Shown piece after piece: positions 10,327 to 18,659 of a stretch of 64,000 bases of DNA. How positions within the stretch are numbered: the stretch's first letter is position 1; each line of letters opens with the position of its first letter. A model generated the notes under the pieces. It was given only the letters and a program-made list of their open reading frames with translations, did no database searches and was not told the DNA's origin. Source of the stretch: JAPOXR01 sp965116115 (lineage in GTDB: Bacteria; Pseudomonadota; Alphaproteobacteria; Rhodobacterales; Rhodobacteraceae); the NCBI GenBank assembly GCA_965116115.1, contig OZ220486.1, positions 4,340,001 to 4,404,000 of the forward strand, in the 5' to 3' direction. The translations under genes and the position numbers were made by a program.

Positions 10327-11316
10327 ATGACTCGGATTCTTGTGATCGGCGGCGGCGGAATGGTCGGGCAAAAACTCGCCCGGAGGCTGGCTGTATCTGG
10401 ACTGAGGAACCGTCCTCCGGAAAAGCTTGACCTGTTCGACCTCGCTTATCCCGACACCGGCGCGGAATTCGGAAACCGTCTGACAGGCAGCCTGACTGAC
10501 GCCGGCGCACCCTCCGAAATGGCGGCGGCCCGCTATGACGTCATCTTCCACCTAGCTGCCGTCGTCTCAGGCGAAGCCGAGAAGAATTTCGGCAGAGGCT
10601 GGCAGATCAATCTTTTTTCTGTCTGGAATGTTTTGCAGGCGCTTAAAGCCGAGCATGAGACAAGCGGCGGATCCTACCGTCCGCGGCTGGTGTTCGCATC
10701 GACGACCGGAGTCTACGGCCCGCCGTTCGACGGGCCGGTCAGCGACCATAAGATCTGCGAACCCCGTTCTTCTTACGGCGCCCAGAAAGTCTGCGCGGAA
10801 ATGCTTGTCAGCGACTTCAGCCGCAAAGGATTCGTCGACGGGCTGTCGCTGCGGCTGCCGACAATCTGCGTGCGGCCGGGGAAACCCAATGCCGCGGCAT
10901 CGTCATTTTTTTCCAATATCATCCGTGAACCGCTGAACGGACGCGCCGCCGTCCTGCCGGTGCCGCGGAATCTCAGACATATGCACGCTTCGCCCCGGTC
11001 AGCCGCAAGGTTTTTCACCCATGCGGCTGAACTGGACACTCAACGGCTTGAAGGACGGCGGGCGCTGAACATGCCTTCGCTGACCTGCAGCGTGGAAGAT
11101 CAGATCGATGCCCTGCGCACGGTAGCCGGCAGCAAGGCCGCGGGACTCATTCGCGAAGATCCGGATCCGTTCGTCCATGACATCGTTTCGTCCTGGCCGG
11201 CGGGATTCGAGGCGCGGCGGGCCCGGGAACTGGGCTTTGCCGCGGAAGAGACTTTTGAAGAGATCGTCCGGATTTATATCGAAGACGATCTTCCAGCCGA
11301 TTCCGCGCGTCTGTAG
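10327..11316 (+). CDS. denD: SDR-family dehydrogenase, DenD (D-erythronate dehydrogenase)-like
   Basis: A 329-residue extended SDR. Residues 4-12 give the NAD-binding strand and loop (ILVIGGGGMVG), HLAAVVSG near residue 77 is typical, and SSYGAQK near 150 carries the Tyr-x3-Lys catalytic pair. The overall pattern, including TTGVYGPPF and RLPTICVRPG, is that of DenD, which oxidises D-erythronate C2 in four-carbon sugar-acid catabolism. The ATG has GGAGA five bases upstream. The next gene, 54 bases downstream on the same strand, is an FAH-family enzyme, so a small sugar-acid operon is likely. The exact substrate is inferred. Confidence 0.75.
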   Translation: MTRILVIGGGGMVGQKLARRLAVSGLRNRPPEKLDLFDLAYPDTGAEFGNRLTGSLTDAGAPSEMAAARYDVIFHLAAVVSGEAEKNFGRGWQINLFSVWNVLQALKAEHETSGGSYRPRLVFASTTGVYGPPFDGPVSDHKICEPRSSYGAQKVCAEMLVSDFSRKGFVDGLSLRLPTICVRPGKPNAAASSFFSNIIREPLNGRAAVLPVPRNLRHMHASPRSAARFFTHAAELDTQRLEGRRALNMPSLTCSVEDQIDALRTVAGSKAAGLIREDPDPFVHDIVSSWPAGFEARRARELGFAAEETFEEIVRIYIEDDLPADSARL

Positions 11317-11370
11317 CCGCGGAGCTTTCGCCGCCGCGCATCGGATTCCGAACACAGAAGGAAATCAATC

Positions 11371-12522
11371 ATGGACGACCCGCGCCTCCCGGACAATGCC
11401 GCGCTGATCGGCCGCGTCTTCCTCCCGGAAACCGGTCCCTCTGTCGTGACTGTGCGCGATGGGGACGTCATTGATTTGACATCCCGGGACTCTCCGACGG
11501 TGAGAGACATATGTGAAATGGAAAACGCCGCAGATTATGTGAGATCAACCGCCGGCAGGCTGATCGGGCCGCTCAGCGCGGTCGCATCCCAGTCAGTCGA
11601 GGAATCAGAACACAGCCGGTCCGCGCGCCTTCTCGCGCCCTGCGACCTGCAAGTGATCAAGGCATGCGGCGTGACATTCGCGGGATCCATGGTGGAACGG
11701 GTGATTGAAGAGCAGGCCGAGGGGAATCCGGCAAAGGCGGAGGTCATCAGAAACCGGATCGGCGTCCGAATCGGACGCAGACTCAGTTCCATCGTGCCCG
11801 GGAGCCGGCACGCCGCGGATGTCAAACAGGCGTTGATCGACGAAGGGCTTTGGTCGCAGTATCTGGAAGTCGGCATCGGGCCGGACGCTGAAGTGTTCAC
11901 CAAATGCCCGGTGCTCGCTGCCGTGGGGCACGGAAGCCGCGTCGGCATCCACCCGGGATCAATCTGGAACAATCCGGAACCGGAACTTGTTCTGACAGTG
12001 AATTCACGCGGATCCATTATCGGCGTGACGCTCGGGAACGACGTCAACCTGCGTGATTTCGAAGGCCGCTCCGCGCTTCTTCTCGGCAAGTCAAAAGACA
12101 ACAACGCCTCAACCGCGGTCGGCCCCTTCATCCGTCTGTTCGATGAAAGATTCACGCTTGACGATGCAAGGAAACTGACTGTCGGAATGCGGATCTCCGG
12201 CGATGACGGGTTCGAACTGGAAGACCGGCATCATATGCGGGATATCAGCCGCGACTTGGCTGATCTGGCTGCGCAGACGCTGAATGACAACCACGCCTAT
12301 CCGGACGGTTTCATGCTGTTTTGCGGAACAGCGTTCGCGCCTGTGAAGGACCGGGACGCGCCCGGCGCGGGTTTCACCCACCATATCGGCGACATCGTTG
12401 AAGTCGCGTCACCCGAGCTCGGCCGCCTTTGCAATACGGTCGCCCGCTGCGGCGACTGCCGCCGCTGGGATTTCTCCGTGTCACACCTTATGCGCAATCT
12501 GTCAAAGCGGCGGCTGATCTGA
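11371..12522 (+). CDS. Fumarylacetoacetate hydrolase-family protein
   Basis: A 383-residue member of the FAH fold, whose members hydrolyse, decarboxylate or dehydrate 2-oxo acids at a divalent metal. Glu-x-Glu near residue 208 (NPEPELVL) and Asp at GNDVNLRD near 225 fit the metal site; SKDNNASTAVGPF follows, as in this group. The length matches versions that act on 2-keto-3-deoxy sugar acids rather than short homogentisate-pathway enzymes. AAGGAA lies seven bases before the ATG. It follows the DenD-like gene and probably acts in the same pathway. Confidence 0.75.
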   Translation: MDDPRLPDNAALIGRVFLPETGPSVVTVRDGDVIDLTSRDSPTVRDICEMENAADYVRSTAGRLIGPLSAVASQSVEESEHSRSARLLAPCDLQVIKACGVTFAGSMVERVIEEQAEGNPAKAEVIRNRIGVRIGRRLSSIVPGSRHAADVKQALIDEGLWSQYLEVGIGPDAEVFTKCPVLAAVGHGSRVGIHPGSIWNNPEPELVLTVNSRGSIIGVTLGNDVNLRDFEGRSALLLGKSKDNNASTAVGPFIRLFDERFTLDDARKLTVGMRISGDDGFELEDRHHMRDISRDLADLAAQTLNDNHAYPDGFMLFCGTAFAPVKDRDAPGAGFTHHIGDIVEVASPELGRLCNTVARCGDCRRWDFSVSHLMRNLSKRRLI

Positions 12523-12598
12523 ATCGCCGGGGGGCGGAACCATCAAAGTTCCATCAGCGCATTTTTGAGGGCGGTTCGGCTCATCCGCAGTCAGCGGC

Positions 12599-13279
12599 TC
12601 AGGCTGCGGAACGGTCCCAGACCGCGGCGTCCAAAAAGGCCGGCAGCGCATCCGCCGCAAATTCTGCCGGCAGAATGACAATCATCGACGGCTCTGCGAA
12701 TTCCAGGAAGACGCGCCGGTCCGTTGTTTCGTTTGAAACGGCGATGTTTCCCGACGGGCTGAATTTCAAACCGTCAATCGGCCATCTGAGGCCGGACGAT
12801 TTTCCCTCGGCATCCGCCATCGGAAACAATGACAGCCGGGCAGCAGGCGGAAGTTCCAGCGACAATTCGGGCGGCGCCAGAAAGCAGAAATCACTGTCCG
12901 TCAAAATGGCGATCTTTTTCCCCGCGTGACGCACAAGGACATTCAGCGACGCCAGCGAGTGGTCAATCCGCGGTGAAACCACGCCGACAGCGATAAAAAA
13001 CAGAGCCTCAACCGAACAGACGCATTTTTCAAAATCAGTGGTGTCCTGTTCCTTGATTCCGATGATTCGGCCTGGAGCGATGAGGCGGGCCGCGTTCTCG
13101 GAAAGCGAATCCATGTCACCGATGACGAGATCAGGCATGCGCCGAAAACTCAATGCCGTGTCAGCCCCTCCGTCAGCACAAACCAATACCGGCGCCATCC
13201 TCACAGCCGCGCCGACAGTTTCGGCGTCTGCCTCTCCCGCGCCGAGAATCGTCACCCCCGTTCCGCCGAACATGATCAC
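12599..13279 (-). CDS. thiN: Thiamine diphosphokinase
   Basis: About 226 residues, the usual length. The family motifs are in order: VCADGGADTAL near 33, DLVIGDMDSLS near 50, DTTDFEKC near 79, and a divergent GVVSPRIDHSLASL where GxxGRxDH is expected. The enzyme transfers pyrophosphate from ATP to thiamine to make the cofactor thiamine diphosphate. The start may be GTG at 13279 or the ATG two codons in. No other thiamine gene or TPP riboswitch is visible nearby. Confidence 0.85.
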   Translation of the reverse strand: MIMFGGTGVTILGAGEADAETVGAAVRMAPVLVCADGGADTALSFRRMPDLVIGDMDSLSENAARLIAPGRIIGIKEQDTTDFEKCVCSVEALFFIAVGVVSPRIDHSLASLNVLVRHAGKKIAILTDSDFCFLAPPELSLELPPAARLSLFPMADAEGKSSGLRWPIDGLKFSPSGNIAVSNETTDRRVFLEFAEPSMIVILPAEFAADALPAFLDAAVWDRSAA

Positions 13280-13361
13280 GCTTCCGGAATGAAACGCCGC
13301 CGCAAGATTCCGGTTGCCGGGACTGCGTTCCGCCGCCGTCCGCAGAGAAATGACGGCAGCA

Positions 13362-15020
13362 TCACAGCAGATGCGACTGAACGAACGCCGCCCGGATAAA
13401 ATCCGCGAACAATGGATGCGGGCTGAACGGCCGTGATTTCAGTTCGGGATGGAACTGCACCCCGATGAACCAGGGGTGGTCCGGTATCTCGACAATTTCC
13501 GGAAGTTTCCCGTCAGGCGACATGCCGGAAAATCGGACGCCATGGCGCTCGAGCTGTTCTCTGTAGCCCAGATCGACCTCATACCGGTGGCGGTGGCGCT
13601 CTGACACATCATTCGACCGGTAAATCTCCGCCGCCCGGCTCCCTTCGGAAAGGCATGCGCGATAGGCGCCCAGACGCATGGTCGCGCCCTTATCGTCATC
13701 CAGACTGCGTTGTTCCGTCAGGTTCCCGCGCTTCCACTCTCCCAGGTGGTAAACCACAGGCTCAAACCGCCGTTCCCTTTCATTCAAGTCCTGCCGTTCG
13801 TGATCAAACTCTTCCGACCCGGCGTTCTTGACTCCGACGAGACTGCGCACCATTTCGACGACCGCCATCTGCATGCCGAGGCAGATTCCGAAGAAGGGAA
13901 TCTGCCGCACGCGGGCGAACCCCGCCGCCCTGATTTTGCCTTCGCTGCCCCTTTGTCCGAACCCGCCGGGAATCAGTATCGCGTTGCATCCTTCCAGATA
14001 AGGCGTCGGGTCCTCCTGTTCGAAAACCTCCGCCTGTATCCAGTCTGACCGCACCCTCACCCGGTTGGCGATGCCGCCGTGAATCAGCGCCTCGTTAATT
14101 GACTTATAGGCATCTTCAAGCCCGGTGTATTTTCCGACGATGGCCACCCTGACTTCGCCTTCGACACAGGATATGCGGCTGGCGACGTCGATCCAAGATT
14201 CCAGCGCGACAGGCGCGTCAGAGCCGAGTCCGAATCCCTCAAGCACCGCATTGTCCAGCCCCTGCCGGTGATAGAGAACCGGCGCATCATAGATTGTCGG
14301 CAGGTCGGGCGCGGAAATCACAGCCTCAGCATTGACGTTGCAGAACCGCGCGATTTTCTCGCGTTCCTTTTCCGGTATCGGCTGCTCCGACCGGCAGACC
14401 AGAACGTCCGGCGAAATGCCGATTGACCGCAGCTCCTTGACGGAGTGCTGCGTCGGCTTGGTCTTCAGTTCGCTGCAGGCGCCGATGTAGGGAACCAGCG
14501 TCACATGTATGAACAGACAATCGCCCCGCGGGCTGTCCTGCGCGAACTGCCGTATGGCCTCGTAAAACGGCAGACCTTCAATATCTCCGACGGTGCCTCC
14601 GATTTCACAAAGCATGAAGTCAGTATCTCCCTCGCCGTCCCTGATGAAGTCTTTGATTTCATCCGTGACATGCGGAATCACCTGAATGGTTTGCCCGAGA
14701 TAGCCGCCCCGCCTCTCACGTTCCAGAACCATTGAGTAAATCCGCCCCGACGAGATGCAGTCCGTATTGCGGGCCGATACGCCGGTGAAACGCTCGTAAT
14801 GCCCGATATCAAGATCCGTTTCGGCCCCGTCTTCGGTGACGAACACCTCGCCGTGCTCAAACGGACTCATCGTACCGGGATCGACATTCAAATACGGGTC
14901 GAGCTTGCGCAGCCGCACTGAATGGCCGCGAGCCTGCAGCAGCGCGCCTAGGGCTGCCGCGGTCAGTCCCTTCCCAAGTGACGAGACGACGCCGCCCGTG
15001 ATGAATATAAATCGAGTCAT
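13362..15020 (-). CDS. pyrG: CTP synthase
   Basis: A 552-residue enzyme that aminates UTP to CTP with glutamine-derived ammonia. The synthetase domain starts with GGVVSSLGKGLTAAALG (residues 9-25). The C-terminal glutamine amidotransferase domain has PFFGICLGMQM with nucleophile Cys380 and GVQFHPE near the end. Length and motifs are canonical. It lies downstream of secG on the same strand, as in many alphaproteobacteria, with 158 bases and two hairpins between. Confidence 0.97.
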   Translation of the reverse strand: MTRFIFITGGVVSSLGKGLTAAALGALLQARGHSVRLRKLDPYLNVDPGTMSPFEHGEVFVTEDGAETDLDIGHYERFTGVSARNTDCISSGRIYSMVLERERRGGYLGQTIQVIPHVTDEIKDFIRDGEGDTDFMLCEIGGTVGDIEGLPFYEAIRQFAQDSPRGDCLFIHVTLVPYIGACSELKTKPTQHSVKELRSIGISPDVLVCRSEQPIPEKEREKIARFCNVNAEAVISAPDLPTIYDAPVLYHRQGLDNAVLEGFGLGSDAPVALESWIDVASRISCVEGEVRVAIVGKYTGLEDAYKSINEALIHGGIANRVRVRSDWIQAEVFEQEDPTPYLEGCNAILIPGGFGQRGSEGKIRAAGFARVRQIPFFGICLGMQMAVVEMVRSLVGVKNAGSEEFDHERQDLNERERRFEPVVYHLGEWKRGNLTEQRSLDDDKGATMRLGAYRACLSEGSRAAEIYRSNDVSERHRHRYEVDLGYREQLERHGVRFSGMSPDGKLPEIVEIPDHPWFIGVQFHPELKSRPFSPHPLFADFIRAAFVQSHLL

Positions 15021-15100
15021 TCGGCAGATATTCCCGCAATTTCGAGCGACCGCCCTGAAACGCGGCAGCCAGCCGTCCCTGGATTACGGGAGTTAAGAAT

Positions 15101-15156
15101 GCGCCGGAACCGGCGCACATGCAAGCTTTTCTTAACGCCGGCTCCGGTCAGCCGGC
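15101..15156 (-). terminator. Two hairpins between secG and pyrG
   Basis: 15137..15156 is a 7-bp stem (GCCGGCT/AGCCGGC) with a 6-base loop; 15101..15116 is a perfect GCGCCGG stem with a 2-base loop, followed on the minus strand by ATTCTTAAC. Read downstream of secG they could terminate or attenuate before pyrG. The T-runs are weak. Confidence 0.35.
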
Positions 15157-15178
15157 ATGTTTCGGCGGGAAGCCGGAT

Positions 15179-15535
15179 TTATTCGGCTTTCGGAGGCGCT
15201 GAAGGCGCGTCAGGCAAGACCGGCGGAAGCAATCCTTCGCCCGACAGCGGATCATCGGCGTTCTGAGCCCCCGGAAGCGCATCCCCTGCCCTTTCAATCA
15301 CCGAATCTCCGGCCTGCTCCCGCGCTGTAATGATGGTCAGAGCAAGTGAAACCGCCAGGAAAGCGGACGCGATGAACCAAGTCGCTTTTCCCAGAGCCGT
15401 CGCGGCCTGCCGTCCGGTCATGACTCCGCCGCCGCCGCCGATTCCCAAGCCTCCCCCTTCGGAACGCTGGAGAAGCACGATTCCGATCAGAACAAGCGCA
15501 AGAATCAACTGGATGACTAGGGTGATGTTGCTCAT
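15179..15535 (-). CDS. secG: Preprotein translocase subunit SecG
   Basis: A 118-residue inner-membrane protein of the SecYEG channel. Two hydrophobic helices (about 4-20 and 49-70) flank the typical cytoplasmic loop QRSEGGGLGIGGGGG, and the tail is acidic and proline-rich. In most alphaproteobacteria tpiA precedes secG; here the upstream side has about 310 empty bases and then an Rpn gene. Confidence 0.93.
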   Translation of the reverse strand: MSNITLVIQLILALVLIGIVLLQRSEGGGLGIGGGGGVMTGRQAATALGKATWFIASAFLAVSLALTIITAREQAGDSVIERAGDALPGAQNADDPLSGEGLLPPVLPDAPSAPPKAE

Positions 15536-15847
15536 GGCGCCGAATCAGGTGAAGTGTTGCTTGCGCAACGGTTGCAGCCGCGCAGATATCCGCGCTTACC
15601 GCCGGTTGCAAGACTGTTCCCGCCGCCGCGGCCGGCGGAGTCTCAATCTTGGAGGCAACTGGTCAGCTGATTGCGATCCCGGTTCCGCGGGCAGGCTTCT
15701 CAAGCTCCGCATTCCAGAAACGGATCCGGACATCGTTCGATCCGCGACAGCGGGCTGCGGTCGGCAGTCGCCGCGCGCGTTGTCTGAAGACGCGGGCGGA
15801 CCATCGGGCATAGTCATCGCCCGCGTCATGACCGGACGGTGTTCCTC
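15536..15847. other. No supported gene
   Basis: About 310 bases between secG and the Rpn gene. Only a 77-codon arginine-rich frame of no recognisable family. tpiA would be expected in this slot in many relatives. Confidence 0.4.
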
Positions 15848-16111
15848 TCAGCGAGACGCCTGCCCTGCGAAGACCGCCGAAAGATCAGGGGCGTTTATCG
15901 CCGCGTCAAACCAAGCCTCGATCTGCGGCAGTCCGGCTGAGCCGATACGCGCCCGGACATCGCGGGGCAGGGGGCCGAACCTCCGCTCCAGAAGGCGCGT
16001 CAGCGTCCCGGCCTTCCCGAGAGCTTCGCCTTTCTTGATCCCGAGAGCTTCGCCTTTCTTGATCCCGAGAGCTTCGCCCTGTTTAAGCAGCGTTTCCGCG
16101 ATGGTTCCCAT
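15848..16111 (-). CDS. Candidate intragenic small protein of Rpn1 (RpnS-like)
   Basis: In frame within Rpn1, ATG at 16111 (MGTIAETLLKQ) follows GGAGGA with four bases between, a better ribosome-binding site than that of the full gene. It would give an 87-residue C-terminal protein containing the tandem repeats. In Escherichia coli, short RpnS proteins from internal starts bind and block the full nuclease (established for some family members). Here the product is inferred only from the site and position. Confidence 0.5.
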   Translation of the reverse strand: MGTIAETLLKQGEALGIKKGEALGIKKGEALGKAGTLTRLLERRFGPLPRDVRARIGSAGLPQIEAWFDAAINAPDLSAVFAGQASR

Positions 16112-16819
16112 GAGCTCCTCCAGTTCGTTCTGTCCCTCGTTTCGCAGCAGGGTCCGCAGCGTGTCCATGTCGTCGTCGTAGACGCGCAGGATGTATTCCA
16201 GAATCTGCCGCGTCAGATCGCCGCCTCCGTACAGGCCCGCCATGACCTCCGCCGTGCGGGAAAAGGCTTCCCGCCGCATCGCGAGGAACCCCGCCCGGAG
16301 GGCGGCGTCATGCGCCAGATCGTCGATCTCCATGGCCCGCAGGTTGCGCAGGATATAGCTCTCGCCGGGCAGGAAAGCAAGACCGGGATCGTCCGCGGCG
16401 ATCATCTCCCGCAGGCCCGCGGGAACCGACCAGGCGGCCTCCCCGTGATACACGACGACCGGAATGACCGGCGGCAGGGCGCGCAGCCGGGCCGCGGACG
16501 CGCCGGCGAACCGTTTCCAGATGCGCAGCATGTAGGACGCCAGCTGCAGGGGAAGACCGGGGTCCGGGGTCGATTTGTGCTCGCAGAGAATGTACACCGC
16601 GGCGTCGCCGCCGGAAGCCAACCGGACCTTCAGAAGCACGTCGCTCTGGCTGGCCGCGAGGGCCTCGTCGACGAAACTGCCGTCGACGATCTCGGGCGGG
16701 GCGTCGGCCAGCAGCCCCGACACGCCGGCCGGCAGATGCCGCCGCAGGAAATCCCGCGCCCGCTCCGGATCGGACAGCAGGGAGCGGAAAAGCGCGTCAT
16801 GGGGCGTAGGCACGGCCAC
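15848..16819 (-). CDS. Rpn-family PD-(D/E)XK nuclease / putative transposase (Rpn1)
   Basis: A recombination-promoting nuclease of the Rpn/YhgA family, about 323 residues from a GTG at 16819. The family opening PTPHDALFRSLLSDPERA follows directly, and AGGA lies seven bases upstream. The nuclease site is visible as Asp60 (QSDVLLKV) and Glu80-His-Lys82 (CEHKS). Rpn proteins are DNA endonucleases; some are known as anti-phage toxins restrained by a short protein translated from within the gene. The C-terminal third has 24-bp tandem repeats and an internal start (separate entries). The frame stays open upstream to 16999, but that part has none of the family sequence. A 77-codon frame ending at 16822 abuts the start and could couple translation. 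Confidence 0.85.
   Translation of the reverse strand: MAVPTPHDALFRSLLSDPERARDFLRRHLPAGVSGLLADAPPEIVDGSFVDEALAASQSDVLLKVRLASGGDAAVYILCEHKSTPDPGLPLQLASYMLRIWKRFAGASAARLRALPPVIPVVVYHGEAAWSVPAGLREMIAADDPGLAFLPGESYILRNLRAMEIDDLAHDAALRAGFLAMRREAFSRTAEVMAGLYGGGDLTRQILEYILRVYDDDMDTLRTLLRNEGQNELEELMGTIAETLLKQGEALGIKKGEALGIKKGEALGKAGTLTRLLERRFGPLPRDVRARIGSAGLPQIEAWFDAAINAPDLSAVFAGQASR
16021..16084 (-). repeat. 24-bp in-frame tandem repeat in Rpn1
   Basis: Two perfect 24-bp units and part of a third encode GEALGIKK-GEALGIKK-GEAL. Copy number could change in whole codons, altering the length of both the nuclease tail and the internal small protein. Confidence 0.9.
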
Positions 16820-17130
16820 CGTCAGGTCCTGTTCAGCAGCATCCCGCACAGCGGATACTGACCGCCGCGGCTGCGCCGGCCGGTTTCGGACGGAATCTCC
16901 GGGATTCCGGAATTCCGTGCTATGGAGCAACAGGCCGGGCCCGCCGCCGTGCGCCGTGAACCCGGAGCCCTCGGCGGCTGCGCAGGTCGTATCAGACAAT
17001 GGGCAGCACGGTTTCGGGTGTCGGCGGGTAACCGGTCAGGCGCTTTTTCAGACATTGTGAAGTCCGTTTTGTCATTTATCTGAAAAAATAAAATACATGG
17101 CGGCGCAAGCCGCGAATCATCATGCGTAAA
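16820..17130. other. Leader region of Rpn1 with an AT-rich segment
   Basis: 17056..17100 is markedly AT-rich against its surroundings and could hold the Rpn1 promoter on the minus strand. A 77-codon frame (16822..17055, minus, starting MSEKAPDRLPA) begins just after it and stops three bases before the Rpn1 GTG. It resembles no protein I know. Confidence 0.3.
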
Positions 17131-17186
17131 GCATCCATGTTCTGATTCTAAGGGCGTTTCGGGAAAAATTCAGCCTTAATTTCCCG
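17131..17186 (-). mobile_element. IS110 right-end remnant
   Basis: Starting GCATCCATGTTC and running through GGGAAAAATTCAG, this matches the right end of the intact IS110 at 33.7-35.1 kb in reverse orientation, and a second remnant at 27.8 kb. No transposase sequence is attached, so it is a solo end. Confidence 0.65.
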
Positions 17187-17293
17187 CCCGTGAAAATATG
17201 GAACGCATCACCGGGGTCAGCCGGCGGCTCTCTGTCAGAATCAAGCTGCAGCAGATGCAGAAAGCGCCCGGCAAATGCGTTTCCGAGGGCAGC
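17161..17293 (-). pseudogene. Decayed gene fragment, related to one at 6.2 kb
   Basis: The reverse strand reads ALGNAFAGRF, then PADPGDAF and GGKL, matching the fragment at 6206..6340. It runs into the IS110 end remnant, so an insertion or deletion may have truncated it. Confidence 0.4.
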
Positions 17294-17839
17294 CGGCCGT
17301 GAGAAGGGCGGGAATCCGGCGGGATTCAGCCGCTGCCCGGTGTCGATCGGCAGCCGGACAGTTCAGCATGCGGAACGGCATCAGCGCCGCCGGCAGCGCG
17401 GATATACCGGACCGCCGATCTCATCCGCTTCGCATCCTGATGCTTCCAGCGGTGCAGGCAAAACGTATCCGTGAATCACCCGGGCGGAAAACCCATTCAT
17501 GATATCCGAAACAGTCCAAGGGCCGGCTGCGTTTCCCGGCAAGCCGCCCTTTTTGCCGCCGCGCGGCCATGTTCACTTTACGGATCTTGGATCGAAACGC
17601 CATGGCCCGGTCGTGATCCTGAATGCCGCCCTTGCCACGCTGATTGTTTGTCGCTGAACAAGGCGCCGCCACGCCTTGTTCGAACCCGTTCGTCGCTGCG
17701 CGATTCCGTGGCAGTGGAATCCGAAGGACGTCTGTCGTCAGCGGCAAGTTGCAATCGGGAGCCGCTCCGCTTATCAGGACTCCGCAGGCTGCGGATGTCA
17801 TCCAGAGGCCTGCCGGCAGCCGTCGTCCGGAGAATAACA
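17294..17839. other. No supported gene
   Basis: About 550 bases of overlapping low-quality frames. The 139-codon minus frame near 17421..17840 contains basic stretches but no known domain. The promoter of the M48 lipoprotein gene should lie near its right end. Confidence 0.35.
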
Positions 17840-18562
17840 ATGACCGTCGTCAGATCTTTGGTGATTAGCGCAGCCGCGACGCTTGCGCTGGTTCTTTCCG
17901 GATGCGTCAGCGGCGGTCCTGTCCAGCCGCCCCCGTCCGCCAGCCAGCCGGCGGCGCAGCAGACGTATCTGAGTGAAAGTCAGCTCGACATGGTCGGGGG
18001 AGCGGTGAAGCGGGTAGAGCCGTATGCCAGATCGGTGTGCGAGCAGACGCTGCCGCGGCGCGACTGCGATTTGACGGTCGCGCTTGCCGATGAATCCGAC
18101 CGGTCGATCAACGCTTATCAGGTCGGCGACAAACCGTTGGTCGTTTTCACGCAGCCGATGGCCGCGACATTCCGCAACGAAGACGAGGTGGCGTTCGTCT
18201 ACGCGCACGAAGCCGCCCATTATATCCTCCAGCACGGCAGGAAGAGACAGAGCAGGGCGGTTTTCGGCGCGCTGCTGTTCGGCGGCATCGCAATGATGCA
18301 AGGTTCCGGATCCAGCGGGCAGAATCAGAGCGCCGGAGACTGGGCCGAGATCGGATCACATGTCGCCAGCCGGATTTATTCCCCGGAGGAAGAACTCGAA
18401 GCAGACTATCTCGGCGCCGAGATCGCTGAGATGGCGGGTTTCGACCCGGTCGTCGGAGTCCGGATTTTCGACAAGACCGCAGACGGTCCGCGGAATCAAA
18501 TACTGCCCTCGCATCCGCCGAACAGAAAACGGATCGAGGCGATCCGGGCCCGTTTCGAGTGA
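17840..18562 (+). CDS. M48-family metallopeptidase lipoprotein
   Basis: A 240-residue secreted zinc protease of the BepA/LoiP type. A signal peptide ends in the lipobox LVLSGC (Cys22), so it should be lipid-anchored in the envelope. The zinc motif HEAAH is at 123-127 and the downstream Glu lies in EEELEADYLG (about 182-191). The short tail SHPPNRKRIEAIR is common in the family. The longer open frame from 17471 is not coding in character; I choose the ATG at 17840 because the signal peptide starts there. A role in outer-membrane protein quality control is likely but inferred. Confidence 0.88.
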   Translation: MTVVRSLVISAAATLALVLSGCVSGGPVQPPPSASQPAAQQTYLSESQLDMVGGAVKRVEPYARSVCEQTLPRRDCDLTVALADESDRSINAYQVGDKPLVVFTQPMAATFRNEDEVAFVYAHEAAHYILQHGRKRQSRAVFGALLFGGIAMMQGSGSSGQNQSAGDWAEIGSHVASRIYSPEEELEADYLGAEIAEMAGFDPVVGVRIFDKTADGPRNQILPSHPPNRKRIEAIRARFE

Positions 18563-18659
18563 TCACGGCAATCAGGACGCGGGGCCGGCTCCGCGACGCC
18601 GCCCGCTCGGCGCATCCGGATCGGACCGCCGCCTCGAATCCGCCTGCGGATCCTCGGCC

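Noticed and set aside
16021..16084. CRISPR-like array
   Set aside because: The repeats are contiguous, without spacers, and encode protein. No CRISPR array was seen anywhere in the window.
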